Shown: in pieces, positions 22,794 to 35,889 of the stretch
Layout of the letters: each line of letters opens with the position of its first letter
Position numbering within the stretch: position 1 is the first letter of the stretch
Source: Cercis canadensis
Taxonomy: Eukaryota; Streptophyta; Magnoliopsida; Fabales; Fabaceae
Reading direction: 5' to 3'
DNA: 64,000 bases
NCBI GenBank assembly: GCA_003255065.1
Contig: QAOA01007503.1
Location: forward strand, 123,504 to 187,503
Program-made: the position numbers and the translations under genes
Notes under the pieces: generated by a model
Databases searched by the model: none
What the model saw: only the letters and a program-made list of their open reading frames with translations
What the model was told of the DNA's origin: nothing

Positions 22794-25506
22794 ATGAAGC
22801 AGAGTTCGTCTGAGGCAGTCCCGTCCTTATCTTCTGCATCCACTTCAACAGACCAATCACAGGCTGCTACTTCATCATCATCATCGTTGGCGTCATCGGA
22901 GAAACCCGGCACCTTAGTGTCGTCAGCGGCCGCTGCAGAGGACTTGGCTATGGGGTCAAGGGATGGAGGCGGCGCCCAAGAGACGGTGACCGTCGATCGC
23001 CGGGGCGAGTACTCCGCCGTTTGCCGATGGACGGTACATAATTTTCCTAGAATAAAGGCTAGGGCACTGTGGAGCAAGTACTTCGAGGTCGGAGGCTATG
23101 ATTGCCGCCTCTTGATATACCCTAAGGGTGATTCCCAGGCTTTGCCAGGCTACATCTCCATCTACCTCCAAATCATGGACCCTCGGGGCACTTCGTCTTC
23201 TAAATGGGACTGTTTTGCTAGCTATCGTTTAGCAATCGTGAACGTCGCCGACGATTCCAAGACCATTCATCGGGATTCGTGGCACCGGTTCTCAAGTAAG
23301 AAAAAATCTCATGGGTGGTGCGATTTTACGCCTTCCTCAACTGTATTTGATCCAAAATTGGGTTATTTGTTTAATAATGATTCCGTATTGATAACCGCTG
23401 ATATACTTATTCTCAATGAGTCGGTTAATTTCACTCGAGATAACAATGAGTTGCAATCATCAGCGTCATCTTCATCATCCATGATATCTTCCTCTGGGGT
23501 TGCGGGACCAGTGTCCGACGTCTTGAGTGGAAAATTCACTTGGAAAGTGCATAATTTTAGTTTGTTCAAGGAAATGATAAAAACCCAGAAGATAATGAGC
23601 CCGGTTTTTCCAGCTGGGGAGTGTAATTTGAGGATTAGTGTATATCAGAGCTCGGTTAATGGGGTTGAATATCTGTCAATGTGTTTGGAAAGCAAGGATA
23701 CGGACAAGACGGTAATGTTGTCTGATAGGAGTTGCTGGTGTTTATTTCGAATGTCAGTCTTGAACCAGAAGCCAGGCTCGAATCACATGCATAGGGATTC
23801 ATATGGGCGGTTTGCAGCTGATAATAAGAGTGGTGACAATACGAGCCTGGGATGGAATGACTATATGAAGATGTCGGATTTTATTGGGCCTGATTCAGGG
23901 TTTTTGGTAGATGACACTGCAGTTTTTAGTACTTCATTTCATGTGATAAAGGAGTTTAGTAGCTTCTCTAAGAATGGGGGTTTAATTGCCGGGAGAAGTG
24001 GGAGTGGGGCTAGGAAATCAGATGGCCATATGGGAAAGTTCACTTGGAGGATTGAGAATTTTACAAGGTTGAAGGATTTATTGAAGAAAAGGAAAATTAC
24101 GGGTCTATGCATCAAGAGCAGGAGATTCCAAATTGGTAATCGGGATTGCCGTCTCATTGTTTATCCCCGAGGTATGTCATTTTCTTGTTCTGGAAATCTT
24201 TTATTGTCTGTGACTACGGCTTGCTTGGTTGTAGCTGTCAGAAATTCTAATTATTGGTAAATTCAGGTATTTATGTCTTATAGTAACTCCCTGAAATGTG
24301 ATCCTCTTATGAGTGTTTTGGTACAATTCTTACCCATGTCGTTTGAATTGAAGCAGTGTTGTTGCAGTTTACATACCTTTCTTTTGAACTTCTGTTTGAT
24401 ATTTATGTGCCTGACGATAGTAAGTTAGTGACCATGAATCATGGAATTTGATATAGACCTTATTTCTGGCTGCTTGAGTGATCATTTTATAGTCTGGTCC
24501 TTAGATTGTGATTAGTAGAGGGTCCTGATGAAAATTTCTATATTTATGCTATCAGGGCAGTCTCAGCCACCATGCCACCTTTCAGTGTTTCTTGAAGTTA
24601 CAGATTCAAGAAATACTTCCAGTGATTGGAGTTGTTTTGTTAGTCATCGATTGTCTGTTGTGAACCAGAGGATGGAGGAGAAGTCTGTCACCAAAGAATC
24701 TCAGAACCGCTACTCAAAAGCTGCTAAGGATTGGGGCTGGCGTGAATTTGTGACACTTACAAGTCTCTTTGATCAAGATTCCGGTTTTCTTGTTCAAGAC
24801 ACTGTTGTATTCTCTGCAGAAGTTCTTATATTGAAAGAGTCATCAATAATGCAGGATTTTGCTGATCATGATGCAGAGTTAAGCAGTAGTGGTTCCCTTG
24901 TTGATAGGTATGCGAAAAGAAGTTCATTTACATGGAAAGTGGAGAATTTCCTGTCTTTTAAGGAAATAATGGAGACTCGGAAAATCTTCAGTAAATTCTT
25001 TCATGCCGGTGGATGTGAGCTTCGGATTGGTAGGTGCTTTATCTCTTGCAGATATTATTACCTGTATTTTATTCACTGGAGTAGTATTGCAGATTTTTGC
25101 ATTTTTGTTCTTTGATTCAAAGCTTATATTTCCTTGACACAGGTGTTTACGAGTCTTTTGACACCATATGCATCTACTTAGAGAGTGACCAGGCTGTTGG
25201 TAGTGATCCAGATAAAAACTTCTGGGTCAGGTACAGAATGGCCGTGGTGAATCAGAAGAATCCAGCAAAGACAGTGTGGAAGGAGTCCTCTATATGTACA
25301 AAGACATGGAACAATTCTGTTTTGCAATTCATGAAAGTGTCTGATATGTTGGAAGCAGATGCAGGGTTTCTTGTCCGTGATACTGTTGTTTTTGTTTGTG
25401 AAATATTGGATTGCTGCCCTTGGTTTGAGTTTTCAGACTTAGAGGTTAGTATTTGCAGGGATGCTCTGTCTATGTGTTACCTACAATCGTTAATCTATGC
25501 AAAATG

Positions 25507-25538
<32 letters not shown>

Positions 25539-28500
25539 ATATATATCCCCACACACGCCCCCACAATTTTTCCTTGCCCTCTCTGTCTATAGGATGATTC
25601 AATGTTGACTTTAGAGCTAAGACTACTCATATTTTACGTTGTTATCCATCTGACTCTGAATTCTTCTGCCTCTTATGTATCACTGTTCCAGATATAAAAT
25701 CTGATTTTTGCATCTATTATATATTCAGTATGACTTGGAATATATGATCTCTTCCTGTAACTTTTACTTGTTATTTGCAGATAAGTTGTGATGTAGTAAC
25801 TCACAACTTTGAAAATGATTATCTAAGATGATGAAAAAAACCATCTCTTAGAAACCAAGATTCTTATTGCCATTTCTCAATTGAAAACATAGGATAGTTT
25901 CTTGTCATTAATTATTGGAAAAAAAGTATTCTTCTCCCCCAGTTTTATAATTCCTATATTGCTGAAGCTGGTTAATGCTTCTGCTTCATAATTTTGCATT
26001 TCCATTGGACTTCTTAAAATACAACGAAACTTGTAAACATATTTGTACCCCGTACCTGAGCCACATGATATCACTAGGTTTAAGTTTTATCATTATGTTT
26101 GGTTACCTTTTGAGTTCTTACTGTTTGTGAAGTTGGGTTCTAGTTTTTTGCATGAATATGGTTACAGCAACTGGAAATGTTAAAATTGTTCTTGCTCTTA
26201 TCATGTGGTGGCTTATGCCTCTTCTAATTTGGTTCTTATCATATCAGGTTTTAGCTTCGGAGGATGACCAGGATGCTCTGACTACTGATCCTGATGAACT
26301 AATTGATTCTGAAGACAGTGAAGGAATAAGTGGAGATGAAGAAGATATTTTCAGAAATCTTCTTTCCAGAGCTGGATTTCACCTAACATATGGGGATAAT
26401 CCTTCGCAGCCACAAGTTACTTTAAGAGAAAAACTTTTAATGGATGCTGGTGCAATTGCTGGGTTTCTGACTGGACTCCGTGTTTATCTTGATGATCCTG
26501 CTAAAGTCAAGCGTTTACTTCTTCCAACCAAGCTCTCTGGCAGTTCTGATGGGAAGAAGGTCTCCAAGGCTGATGAGTCTTCCCCTAGCTTGATGAATTT
26601 GCTGATGGGAGTCAAGGTCTTGCAGCAGGCAATCATTGATTTACTTTTGGATATAATGGTGGAGTGCTGCCAACCTTCGGAAGGGGGTTCTGTTGCTGAT
26701 TCTCTTGATGCATGCTCAAAACCTTCTCCAGAAGGCAGTGGAGCTGCTAGTCCTCTGGAATGTGATAGAGAAAATGGAGCAACAGAATCTGCACAATTTC
26801 CTGTTTATGAGAGATTGGATTCTGTTTCTGAAGAAAGTACCAGTACATCTGCTGTTCAAAGCTCTGATTTAAATGTTACTGCTACCCAGGAAAAAGCTCT
26901 TCCTGGACAGCCTATTTGTCCGCCAGAAACATCTGCTGCTGGTTCGGAAAATGCATCCTTTCGCTCTAAGGTACAAATTCTATTCATAAGAGATGATTTT
27001 CATCAAATATATCTATTGTAATAATTTTGTGAGTTTGGTATTTCAGACCAAGTGGCCAGAACAATCTGAGGAGCTCTTAGGTTTAATTGTAAACTCACTA
27101 AGAGCCTTGGATGGTGCTGTTCCACAAGGCTGTCCTGAGCCAAGACGGCGGCCTCATTCTGCACAGAAAATTGCTCTTGTATTGGACAAAGCTCCTAAGC
27201 ATTTGCAAGCAGACCTAGTTGCTCTTGTACCCAAATTGGTTGAGCATTCAGAACATCCACTGGCTGCCTGTGCACTTCTTGAGCGGCTTCAAAAGCCAGA
27301 TGCAGAACCTGCTTTGCGAATACCTGTAAGATAGATGATTCTTTCTTTTCTACAATGCCTTATCTACATTGTTGTTCTCTCATATTATCTTATACATGTG
27401 ATGTCCTGGGAACACAACCTTTGATTTTTAGATATACTGTTAGATCTCTCCACTGCTCTACCAGAATGATGTTGTGTATGGCTGCATTATTTTCTCTTAT
27501 TGATGGTATTTCTGGCTTCCTAGGTTTTTGGGGCTCTTAGTCAACTGGAGTGCGGTAGTGAAGTGTGGGAGCGTGTTCTATTCCAATCATTTGATCTTTT
27601 GAGGGACTCAAATGATGAACCCCTTACAGCAACTATAGATTTTATATTTAAAGCAGCATCTCAATGTCAACATCTCCCTGAAGCAGTAAGCATGAAAATA
27701 ATTGGAAATTTTGCTGTATTCCTTTCATATGCTATATTGTTTTTCCAGAATGTTTAACCTTTTTTCCACCTCTTATATAGGTCAGATCTGTTCGTGGCAG
27801 GCTGAAAAATCTTGGTCTTGAGGTGTCACCTTGCGTCCTTGACTTTTTGAGTAAAACTATAAATAGTTGGGGGGATGTTGCTGAAACCATACTGAGGGAC
27901 ATTGATTGTGATGATGATTATGGTGACAATAGCTCAGCGCTGCCTTGTGGACTTTTCTTATTTGGTGAACATGGCAGCAGTCCTACTGGACTGCATGTGG
28001 TAGATGAGCAGGCCTTCCAGGCTAGTCGTCATTTTTCTGATATTTATATACTGATTGAGATGATATCTATTCCTTGTCTTGCCGTTGAAGCTTCTCAAAC
28101 ATTTGAGAGAGCTGTAGCTCGAAGTGCAATTGTTGCTCAATCTGTAGCATTGGTTTTGGAAAGGCGCCTCTCTCAAAGATTGAATAATAATGCTAGATAT
28201 GTTGCTGAAAATTTTCAACACTCAGATGTTGTAGCTGAGGGAGATGCCAATCAACAATTAGGAGTTCCAAGGGATGATTTCACTTCAGTTCTTGGTCTTG
28301 CTGAGACATTGGCCCTCTCCAGAGACCCATGTGTGAAAGAATTTGTAAAGTTGCTCTACACAATATTGTTTAGATGGTATGCCAATGAATCTTATCGAGC
28401 GAGAATCCTGAAGAGGCTTGTTGACCGTGCGACTAGCACTACTGATAACAGTCGTGAAGTAGATTTGGATTTAGATATCTTGGTTAATTTGGTCTGTGAG

Positions 28501-30750
28501 GAGCAGGAAATTGTTAGACCTGTTTTGAGTATGATGCGTGAAGTTGCTGAACTTGCAAATGTTGATCGCGCTGCTCTGTGGCACCAGTTATGTGCTAGTG
28601 AAGATGAAATTATTCGTATTCGCGAAGAAAGGAAAACTGAGATTTCTAATATGGCAAGGGAAAAAGCTATTATATCACAAAAGCTGAGTGAATCTGAGGC
28701 CACAAATAGTCGTCTCAAGGTACTTTTATGCCTTAATTGATAACATGCTAGGGCTATCTCATGTTAATTTCTAGTGGATGATTTAGGTCTGATGCACTTC
28801 ATTAATTGACAGTCTGAAATGAGGGCTGAGATGGATCGGTTTGCTCGGGAAAGAAAGGAGCTATCTGAACAAGTACAAGAAGTTGAGAGTCAGCTTGAGT
28901 GGCATCGATCTGAGCGGGATGATGAAATAGCAAAGCTCTCTGCAGAGAAGAAAGCTCTTCAGGACCGTCTGCATGATGCAGAGGCACAACTTTCACAACT
29001 GAAGTCACGGAAACGTGATGAATTAAAGGTATCATATTCTTTTAGTTTTTGTTGTTACTCTCAAAATTATTGAAAGAGGACATTCAGTTATACCAATGTT
29101 AGATTTTACCTGGTACATATTACTGGGTAATATTGGACATGTTTCCATCTTTCACAAATAGTTTCTCAGCAAATTTATACCGGTTGGGCATATATTCATG
29201 CATTGTAAGGTTTCTAAAATCTGAAAAACTCTATGTTCAATTCTATGAGAACAAACAGCTTTAGAACTAGTGTCGGATCACAATAACTACTTTTATTCTG
29301 ATTTCAGCCAGAACTTTGGGTTCTCTCTTTCTCTCTCAAAACTCTGGTATGAGAGAATGTAATAGTAGTGATTAGTTTGAGCTTGCTCCTGTAAGTCTCT
29401 TGTTTTGTTGGTAATTTTCTATCACATCAATGGATCTTGAACATTGCTGAGTACTCGGAAAAATTATCATAAAAGATTTTTTATCTACTTTTTGACATTG
29501 TGGCCTGAAAAATGTCTGGCCTGGCCCGCCTGGGGAAGGGAGGTTGGTGTTGCTCTCCATTTCTGGTCTTGCAATGGTAACTAGTTGCTGTTATTTGTCT
29601 AATAGGTTAACTTCTAAAATTATGTCAATTTTTTGTATTATATACAGAAAGTAGTCAAGGAGAAAAATGCACTTGCTGAAAGATTGAAAAGTGCTGAAGC
29701 TGCAAGGAAGAGATTTGATGAAGAATTGAAAAGATATGCAACAGAGAATGTGACTCGGGAAGAAATCCGGCAATCACTTGAGGATGAAGTTCGTAGGCTG
29801 ACACAAACAGTTGGACAAACTGAGGAAGAAAAGCGAGAGAAGGAGGATCAGGTTGCTAGGTGTGAAGCATATATTGATGGCATGGAATCAAAATTGCAGG
29901 CCTGCCAGGTTTGTCTTTACATAGAGACTCTGCTTTCCCTATTTATCCTCTTAACAATTTTATTGTAATCATTGATCATCTTATATATTTCTTGTCCTAA
30001 TCATATTGGTCTTTAAGCAAGTTATGGGGATTTTTCTTTTATAAGTACTTTCATGTTAATGTAACATTACCTGGTTTATTGAATTTGTTCAGCCAGCTTA
30101 GTCTGTAATTTCAATGTTTTCTGCTGTTTTGAAATGTGTAGTTGGATGATGAGCAGGAATTTTTGAGTCTCTTTGACTAATGTAACCATGTGGATATAAT
30201 TGATATGCATATAATTAAAGCAGTAGTTTGCATTTTGTTTTATTTATTTTTTTCCTGAAAAGTAACATGTTAATGTCAGCATCAATTTTGTAAGACTTGG
30301 GAACTTCGATGCCCTTGTCCATCTCCCTTCAGGCAATTTTATTTTCCTTCCAATTATACTCGAGAGAGATATGGTTGAATTAATACCCCTGCTTTCCTTT
30401 TGCAGCAATATATTCACACGCTTGAGGCTTCACTCCAGGAGGAAATGTCACGACATGCCCCTCTGTATGGTGCTGGTCTTGATGCTTTATCAATGAAAGA
30501 GTTGGAAACACTATCGCGTATACACGAAGAAGGGCTGAGGCAGATTCATGCCCTTCAACAACGTAAAGGTAGTCCAGCTGGCAGTCCTCTTGTGAGTCCC
30601 CATACTCTCCCACACAATCATGGATTATATCCTGCTGCTTCGCTTCCAATGGCTGTGGGACTGCCTCCCTCACTCATCCCAAATGGGGTAGGAATTCACA
30701 GCAATGGGCATGTTAACGGTGCAGTTGGACCCTGGTTTAATCACACTTGA
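22794..30750 (+). CDS. Large four-MATH-domain (TRAF-like) coiled-coil protein, about 1692 aa
   Basis: Ten exons: 22794-24171, 24556-25029, 25143-25444, 26248-26970, 27047-27325, 27524-27685, 27781-28719, 28813-29028, 29648-29908 and 30406-30750, all GT-AG and in frame. After a Ser/Ala-rich head (1-70) come four MATH domains: about 75-210 (CRWTVHNFPRIKARALWS), 244-385 (GKFTWKVHNFSLFKEMI), 412-565 (GKFTWRIENFTRLKDLL) and 581-715 (SSFTWKVENFLSFKEIM). The middle is acidic then helical; the C-terminal part (about 1270-1600) is coiled coil, and the tail is Pro/Gly/His-rich. Length and layout match Arabidopsis TRAF-like proteins of the At2g25320 type (about 1670 aa). No BTB, RING or protease domain is seen, so it is neither a BPM adaptor nor UBP12/13. 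The MATH fold binds peptides; the partners and role of this large class are poorly known. Confidence 0.93.
25507..25537. repeat. CT microsatellite in an intron of the MATH gene
   Basis: An uninterrupted (CT)n run of about 30 bp followed by TATATATA lies in intron 3. It is a likely length-polymorphic site. Confidence 0.8.
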
Positions 30751-33280
30751 ATTCTTGGGTCATAGGATCTTTTGTGGTGAGGAATAGGTGACATCTCTAT
30801 ATTAAGGGATGTTATTTTTTTTTTCTAGAGTTATTTCTTTGGCATTTTTGGCTGGTAGAACTGTTGGAGCAAGATGATGGGTAAAGGGAGTACTTAAGAT
30901 GGGAAGGGCGGGTGGAATTTTGCTTATTAAATCCAAGGAAGCGAGTCCAATGGAACTAACAGTTGCAAATGCCATACTCATTTGCGCCTCCTTTTAAGAA
31001 AAAAAAAATTAATTACAGGCTTTTTGGAAGTTCCCACAGGTATAAGTTCTTACTATATGCATATTTAATTTCTCCAAGTGATCTCTATTTTGAATCTATT
31101 TTATCGTTGTTGGAAGTGAAGCACAATGACTTTCTTCAGTTTTTAATCTTGTTGGGATTAGGGTTTCAATATTGAATCGATAATGTCGGTGTGTAGTTTT
31201 TTTCTTTTTTAAAAAAAAATTAATAACTGAATTCTCTTGGCTTTAGAACGTATTATAATAATTATGTCCAGAAAGTTATCTTTTGTTTGATTAATGTGGA
31301 TGAGTTTTCACTATTCCTTTTTGATTGGCTAACAATGTTTGCCCTTATCATTTATAGAATTTACTTGACCCCAAGATTTCAATTTTCAACCATGAAAGGC
31401 TTCTCTCGGACTGCAGGTCACTGCCAATCAACAAGAAACATAAACTTTAATTATGACTCTGCAGGATAACGATTATTGTCCAGGAATCAGTGGGCAAATA
31501 CAAATGAATTACGTTAATTGACCAGTTGCTAGCGTATCGTGATGAAGTTATGATTGAAACGTTTGAGGATATATATATTGGCGTGTTTGGAAGTTATGAT
31601 TAACTGGTCCTCCCTTAACTTAAGATGTTTCCCAGATACAGGACCTCACGAAGTGGCGTTAAGTACTTTGCATCTACATATAATGGCTTTTTTGGATAAA
31701 GAAAATCCCAAGTTGAAGACCTTCCAAGGGGGAACCCAGTTCTATCTGTATGTGAAGTTTGCGTATAGCATTTCAATTATGGGCTCCAATAAATGGCAAT
31801 CTAAAAACTTTTTACTGTAGAGGTGTTAGATTAAAATAGGACTATTTTTTTTTTTTTTTAATGTTAGATTAAAATCTTATTAAAATTTGGTGGAATAAAA
31901 TTTATAGTAGATTAGAAAAAATAAAATAAAAAATGAACCACCCCATGTACCCGACTGGAAGTGGATCGACTTTGAAGTGTTTTGGAATTGAACTGGCGAA
32001 AAGTGCGCAACAAACAATTTTCACATCAGGAAGAGAAAAGTTGTAAAAAAACATTGTCCTCATGTTATGTTATATTATATGTACTATTCAACCATGTGTG
32101 TTGCAACGAATCAGCAAGGAGAAAGGGAGAGCTTGCTTCTAGATCACTCAAATTTTGGGGATTTACATTTACTAAAAGATGAGGATGCTGAAACATACAA
32201 GGAGAATTTTGTGGGAACGAATGGTATGACTGAGCAGAAGAAGAAATCAATTCAAAACGTGGCTTGATATGTCTAATTTGACTTTTGCACGTGTCCTTTT
32301 CATGCTGTTTCACAACTCTCTGATTTTTCTATGATCCATTCTCTTCCACATAGCACACTTGATTTAAGCTAAATAATGATCTTCTCTCTCAATCTCTTCT
32401 CACTCAATATATTTGACACAGGAGTTGCTACATCGTTCTTACTAATCTTTTGTTTCCGAGAGAGAGAACTCACATTTGCTTCTTCTCTCTCTTTCTGGCC
32501 ATTTTTTGGGCATTGCTGGGTTGGTTATAAGCTGGGCTTCTCAAGCCCCATCTCTACCTTATCTGAGTAAGCTCATTTCGCTTTTTGGGTCTTCTGTTTT
32601 CATCACTGTCATGATCATCTTCTTCTCCTTCACACTATAGCTTTCCAAGCCCTTGTTTTTCCTGTTTCCTCAACAAATAGCAACTAGATTGTTGATCCTT
32701 CCAGCTTTCAACATAATTACTTCGAAGTACAAGCATCAATTTTCTATTTTCAATCCAGTGATTTGATTGTAATGCTTCACTTTTTTGCTCGTAATATTTC
32801 CATTATCCTAATTTAATTAGGATGTGATTGAAGTTTTGAGAGAAACGAAATGTTACATTGGATGGAACAAATAGCAAAGTCAGAAGAAGCTTTTAGAAAA
32901 TTATTAAATTTTATCTTTTTATACCCATCCAAAATTAGAATTAAAATTTCGATGAGTACAAACAAATTAGCGCTGGAGTAGATTTTAGTTCTTAGACAGT
33001 GAAATAGTGGTGCATTTCCCTACAATCAAGGTACAACGTTCAAATATTGATCTCAAGCTGCGCTCTTCTTGTGCTTTGAAAAATTGATTTCCTCTTTAAG
33101 CATGCCATGAGCTGTTAATTTTGCCAGCTATCAATGTTTGTCATATACACAGTCCATCCATTATTTTCTCAAGTCCCCATTTTTCTGTGACTTGAGAATT
33201 TGTTCAAAAAGAACTCCTCTGTTTTTAATTTCAAAAGACACAAAGAGACAATTAAACACTTTGTGTCATTTGCAGGTAGC
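30751..33280. other. Intergenic region and leader of the ACR gene
   Basis: The first few hundred bases are the 3' flank of the MATH gene. ORFs of 60-88 codons here have no recognisable domain. From about 32380 the DNA becomes CT-rich (TCTCTCTCAATCTCTTCTC, CTTCTTCTCTCTCTTTC), as in plant leaders. A polypyrimidine tract and TTTGCAG just before the ACR start codon (acceptor near 33275) indicate a 5'-UTR intron. Confidence 0.5.
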
Positions 33281-35210
33281 ATGAAGAAAGTTTGTTGGCC
33301 TTACTTTGATCCTGAATTTGATACTCTCCCAGAAAGAATAAATGGCCCTACGTAAGTAATGTTTGAAGCTCTTAAATTTCAAAACCTTGTTATAATCCTG
33401 AATTTGTTTGTTCTTGTCTGGCAGTTGCAGAGTCTGTATTGACAATGAAAGCACAGAGGATTCCACGGTAGTGAAGGTACGTAGGTTTATTACAATGAAA
33501 AATGAATATGAATTATTTAATGGTTCTGAATCTAATGACCCTCTCCTCTCATTCAATTAGCTAACAGTAACAGGAGCATTAATTTCAGGTAGACAGCGTT
33601 AATAAGCAGGGTCTCCTTCTAGAAGTGGTTCAAGTTTTAACAGATATGGACCTTCAAATCTGCAAGGGCTATATTTCATCTGATGCAAGCTGGTTCATGG
33701 ATGGTATGTCAATTTTATCCCCTCCAAATTGAATTAAAATTTCTTCATAATTAATTCTTTTCCAAAATTTCAGTGTTTCATGTAAGAGACGAACATGGCA
33801 ACAAACTTAGGGACCAGAAAGTGATTAACTATATCCAGCAGGTAATGCAAATTTCCCAACAATTGGATTTCCACCTTGCTAGGCATATTAATCTAATTCA
33901 TGTTCATGTTCTCTATTATGATTATGAATGAAGTGAAACAAGTGATGAGGGTAAATGTGAAATTAAGGCATAGATGCAATGCAATGCAGGGCGTAGGAAG
34001 ATCAAGGGGATCTCCACAGAGCGTGAATATGGGGAAGACCTATTCCAATAAGGTTTTCCCCTACGTTCCCCAAAATGAACACACCGCCATTGAAATGACC
34101 GGAGCTGACAGGCCCGGTCTCTTTTCCGAGATCTCCGCCGCCTTAGCCGACCTCCATTGCAACATTATTGAAGCTCACGCATGGAGCCACAATGCTCGCT
34201 TGGCCTGTGTCGCCTACATTTCAGACCAATCCACAGATTCCCCCATTGACGACCCCTGCCGCCTCGCCTCCATCGAAGACCATCTCACCACCGTGCTCCG
34301 CGCCACCACCAACCCCAATAGTCCTCTTGGTGTTGGCACCCTCGCCAACGACCAACAAGAGGTGAAGACTGCTGAGTTTCTTGGGGGAGAAGGCACCATG
34401 ACCACCGTGGAACGACGCTTGCACCAGCTCATGCTTTCATCGCGGGATTTTGAAACGCCGTCAAAATTTGAGGAGGATATGGGAAGGAAAACGGTGGTAA
34501 GAATTGAAAGCTGTGACGAAAAGGGGTATTCTATTGTGAGCATAGAGTGTGAGGACCGGCCGAGGCTCATGTTTGACACTGTATGCACACTTACCGACAT
34601 GCAATATGTCATTTTTCATGCTTCCATCAGTTCGCATGGAGGCTCTGCCTTTCAGGTACGTGACCCTTGCCTTTGGTTCTACCTGCTTCTTAATTTTGAA
34701 TTTCTCATTCATATCATAGCTAATGTGTAATTGGTAATTGATATATAATAGGAGTATTTTATTCGGCATATGGACGGGTACGCTTTGAGTACAGAAAGCG
34801 AGAAGGAACGGGTGGTGAAATGCTTAGAGGCGGCCATAGAAAGGAGGGTTTGTGAGGGAGTTCGGCTAGAGTTGTGTGCAGAAAATAGAGTTGGCTTGCT
34901 CTCTGATATAACCCGAGTCCTCAGAGAGAATGGACTTGCTGTTGTTCGAGCAGATGTGGAAACACATGGACACAATTCTGTGAATGCTTTCTATGTGAGG
35001 GATGTATCAGGGAACCAAGTTGATGTTGAATACTTCATTGAGTCGGTGAAGAGAGAGATGGGTCCTATCAATCTCCATATCAAGAATGAGATTAGATCAT
35101 CTGCAAGTAGAAGCATGACAAGCTCACCCCAAACCCCCCCTCTCTCATTCGGAGACAAGCTAAGATCAAGGATTGAACGGCTTTCTCATGGCTTTCATCC
35201 TATCAAGTGA
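33281..35210 (+). CDS. ACR2: ACT-domain-repeat protein, ACR2 type (four ACT domains), 476 aa
   Basis: Six exons: 33281-33351, 33425-33476, 33589-33703, 33774-33841, 33990-34655 and 34752-35210, all GT-AG. The start MKKVCWPYFDPEFD is typical of the ACR1/ACR2 branch. Four ACT domains follow at about 37-110 (VVKVDSVNKQGLLLEVVQVL), 134-210 (AIEMTGADRPGLFSEISAAL), 271-345 (DEKGYSIVSIECEDRPRL) and 362-440 (LELCAENRVGLLSDITRVL). The tail PLSFGDKLRSRIERLS is also conserved. ACT domains usually bind small ligands such as amino acids; ACR proteins resemble the regulatory half of bacterial GlnD and are thought to sense nutrients, but no ligand is proven for ACR2. The next gene downstream, a GT47 on the opposite strand, is its neighbour in Arabidopsis as I recall (At5g25310/At5g25320), which supports the call. 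Confidence 0.93.
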
Positions 35211-35889
35211 AGTCATATCATATGGTTCAACTGATCAAGCCTCTATATAGTAACTATCCTCATGTTTAATGGAATTGATAATGTACAAAAGTAAACCTAG
35301 CTAGGTTCATTCATTTGTATTCTAAGATTTTGAATACCTTCATTCTTTACATACTAGAGCTGTAAATAAAATCATTTACAATTCTTTCTGGTTGCATAAG
35401 CATTAGTTAGATATACACGCATATGAATGTCAAAATATATGATTGCACCTTGATTAATTAAATTTGTTTTTAACTCATTAACGAGCCAATTATTCTATGG
35501 TGGCTTGGATTGGATTTAAAGATTAAATTGAATGAATTGTGGGTTGAATTGCCTAAATAACATTAAATCCAACCCTCATTAGGATTTAGTGCAACAATCA
35601 AATTCGTTGGTCGTTGCCTTCCTATTTGAGTGCAAATACAATAAAGAAAACTACTATGTATACTCATCCTTTGAAAATATTTCTTTTTTCTTTTGGGGGG
35701 GGGGGGGGGGGGGAAAAAGTTTATCTGAGTCTGAAATTNAACATTAAATCCAACCCTCATTAGGATTTAGTGCAACAATCAAATTCGTTGCCTTCCTATT
35801 TGAGTGCAAATACAATAAAGAAAACTACTATGTATACTCATCCTTTGAAAATATTTCTTTTTTCTTGGGGGGGGGGGAGTGGAAAAAGT
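35211..35889. other. Convergent intergenic DNA with an assembly duplication
   Basis: This is the 3' space between the ACR gene and the GT47 gene. 35559-35738 and 35740-35909 are two copies of the same sequence joined by a single N at 35739; they differ in the length of a poly-G run (about 17 against 9-10) and a 4-base indel. This looks like two overlapping contig ends left unmerged, not a biological repeat. Confidence 0.75.

Noticed and set aside
22667-23077. 136-codon minus-strand ORF opposite the MATH exon 1
   Set aside because: It is a shadow of the GC-rich, serine-rich coding sequence on the plus strand and shows no domain.
34214-34612. 132-codon minus-strand ORF within the ACR gene
   Set aside because: It is antisense to conserved ACT-domain coding sequence in exon 5; no independent family.
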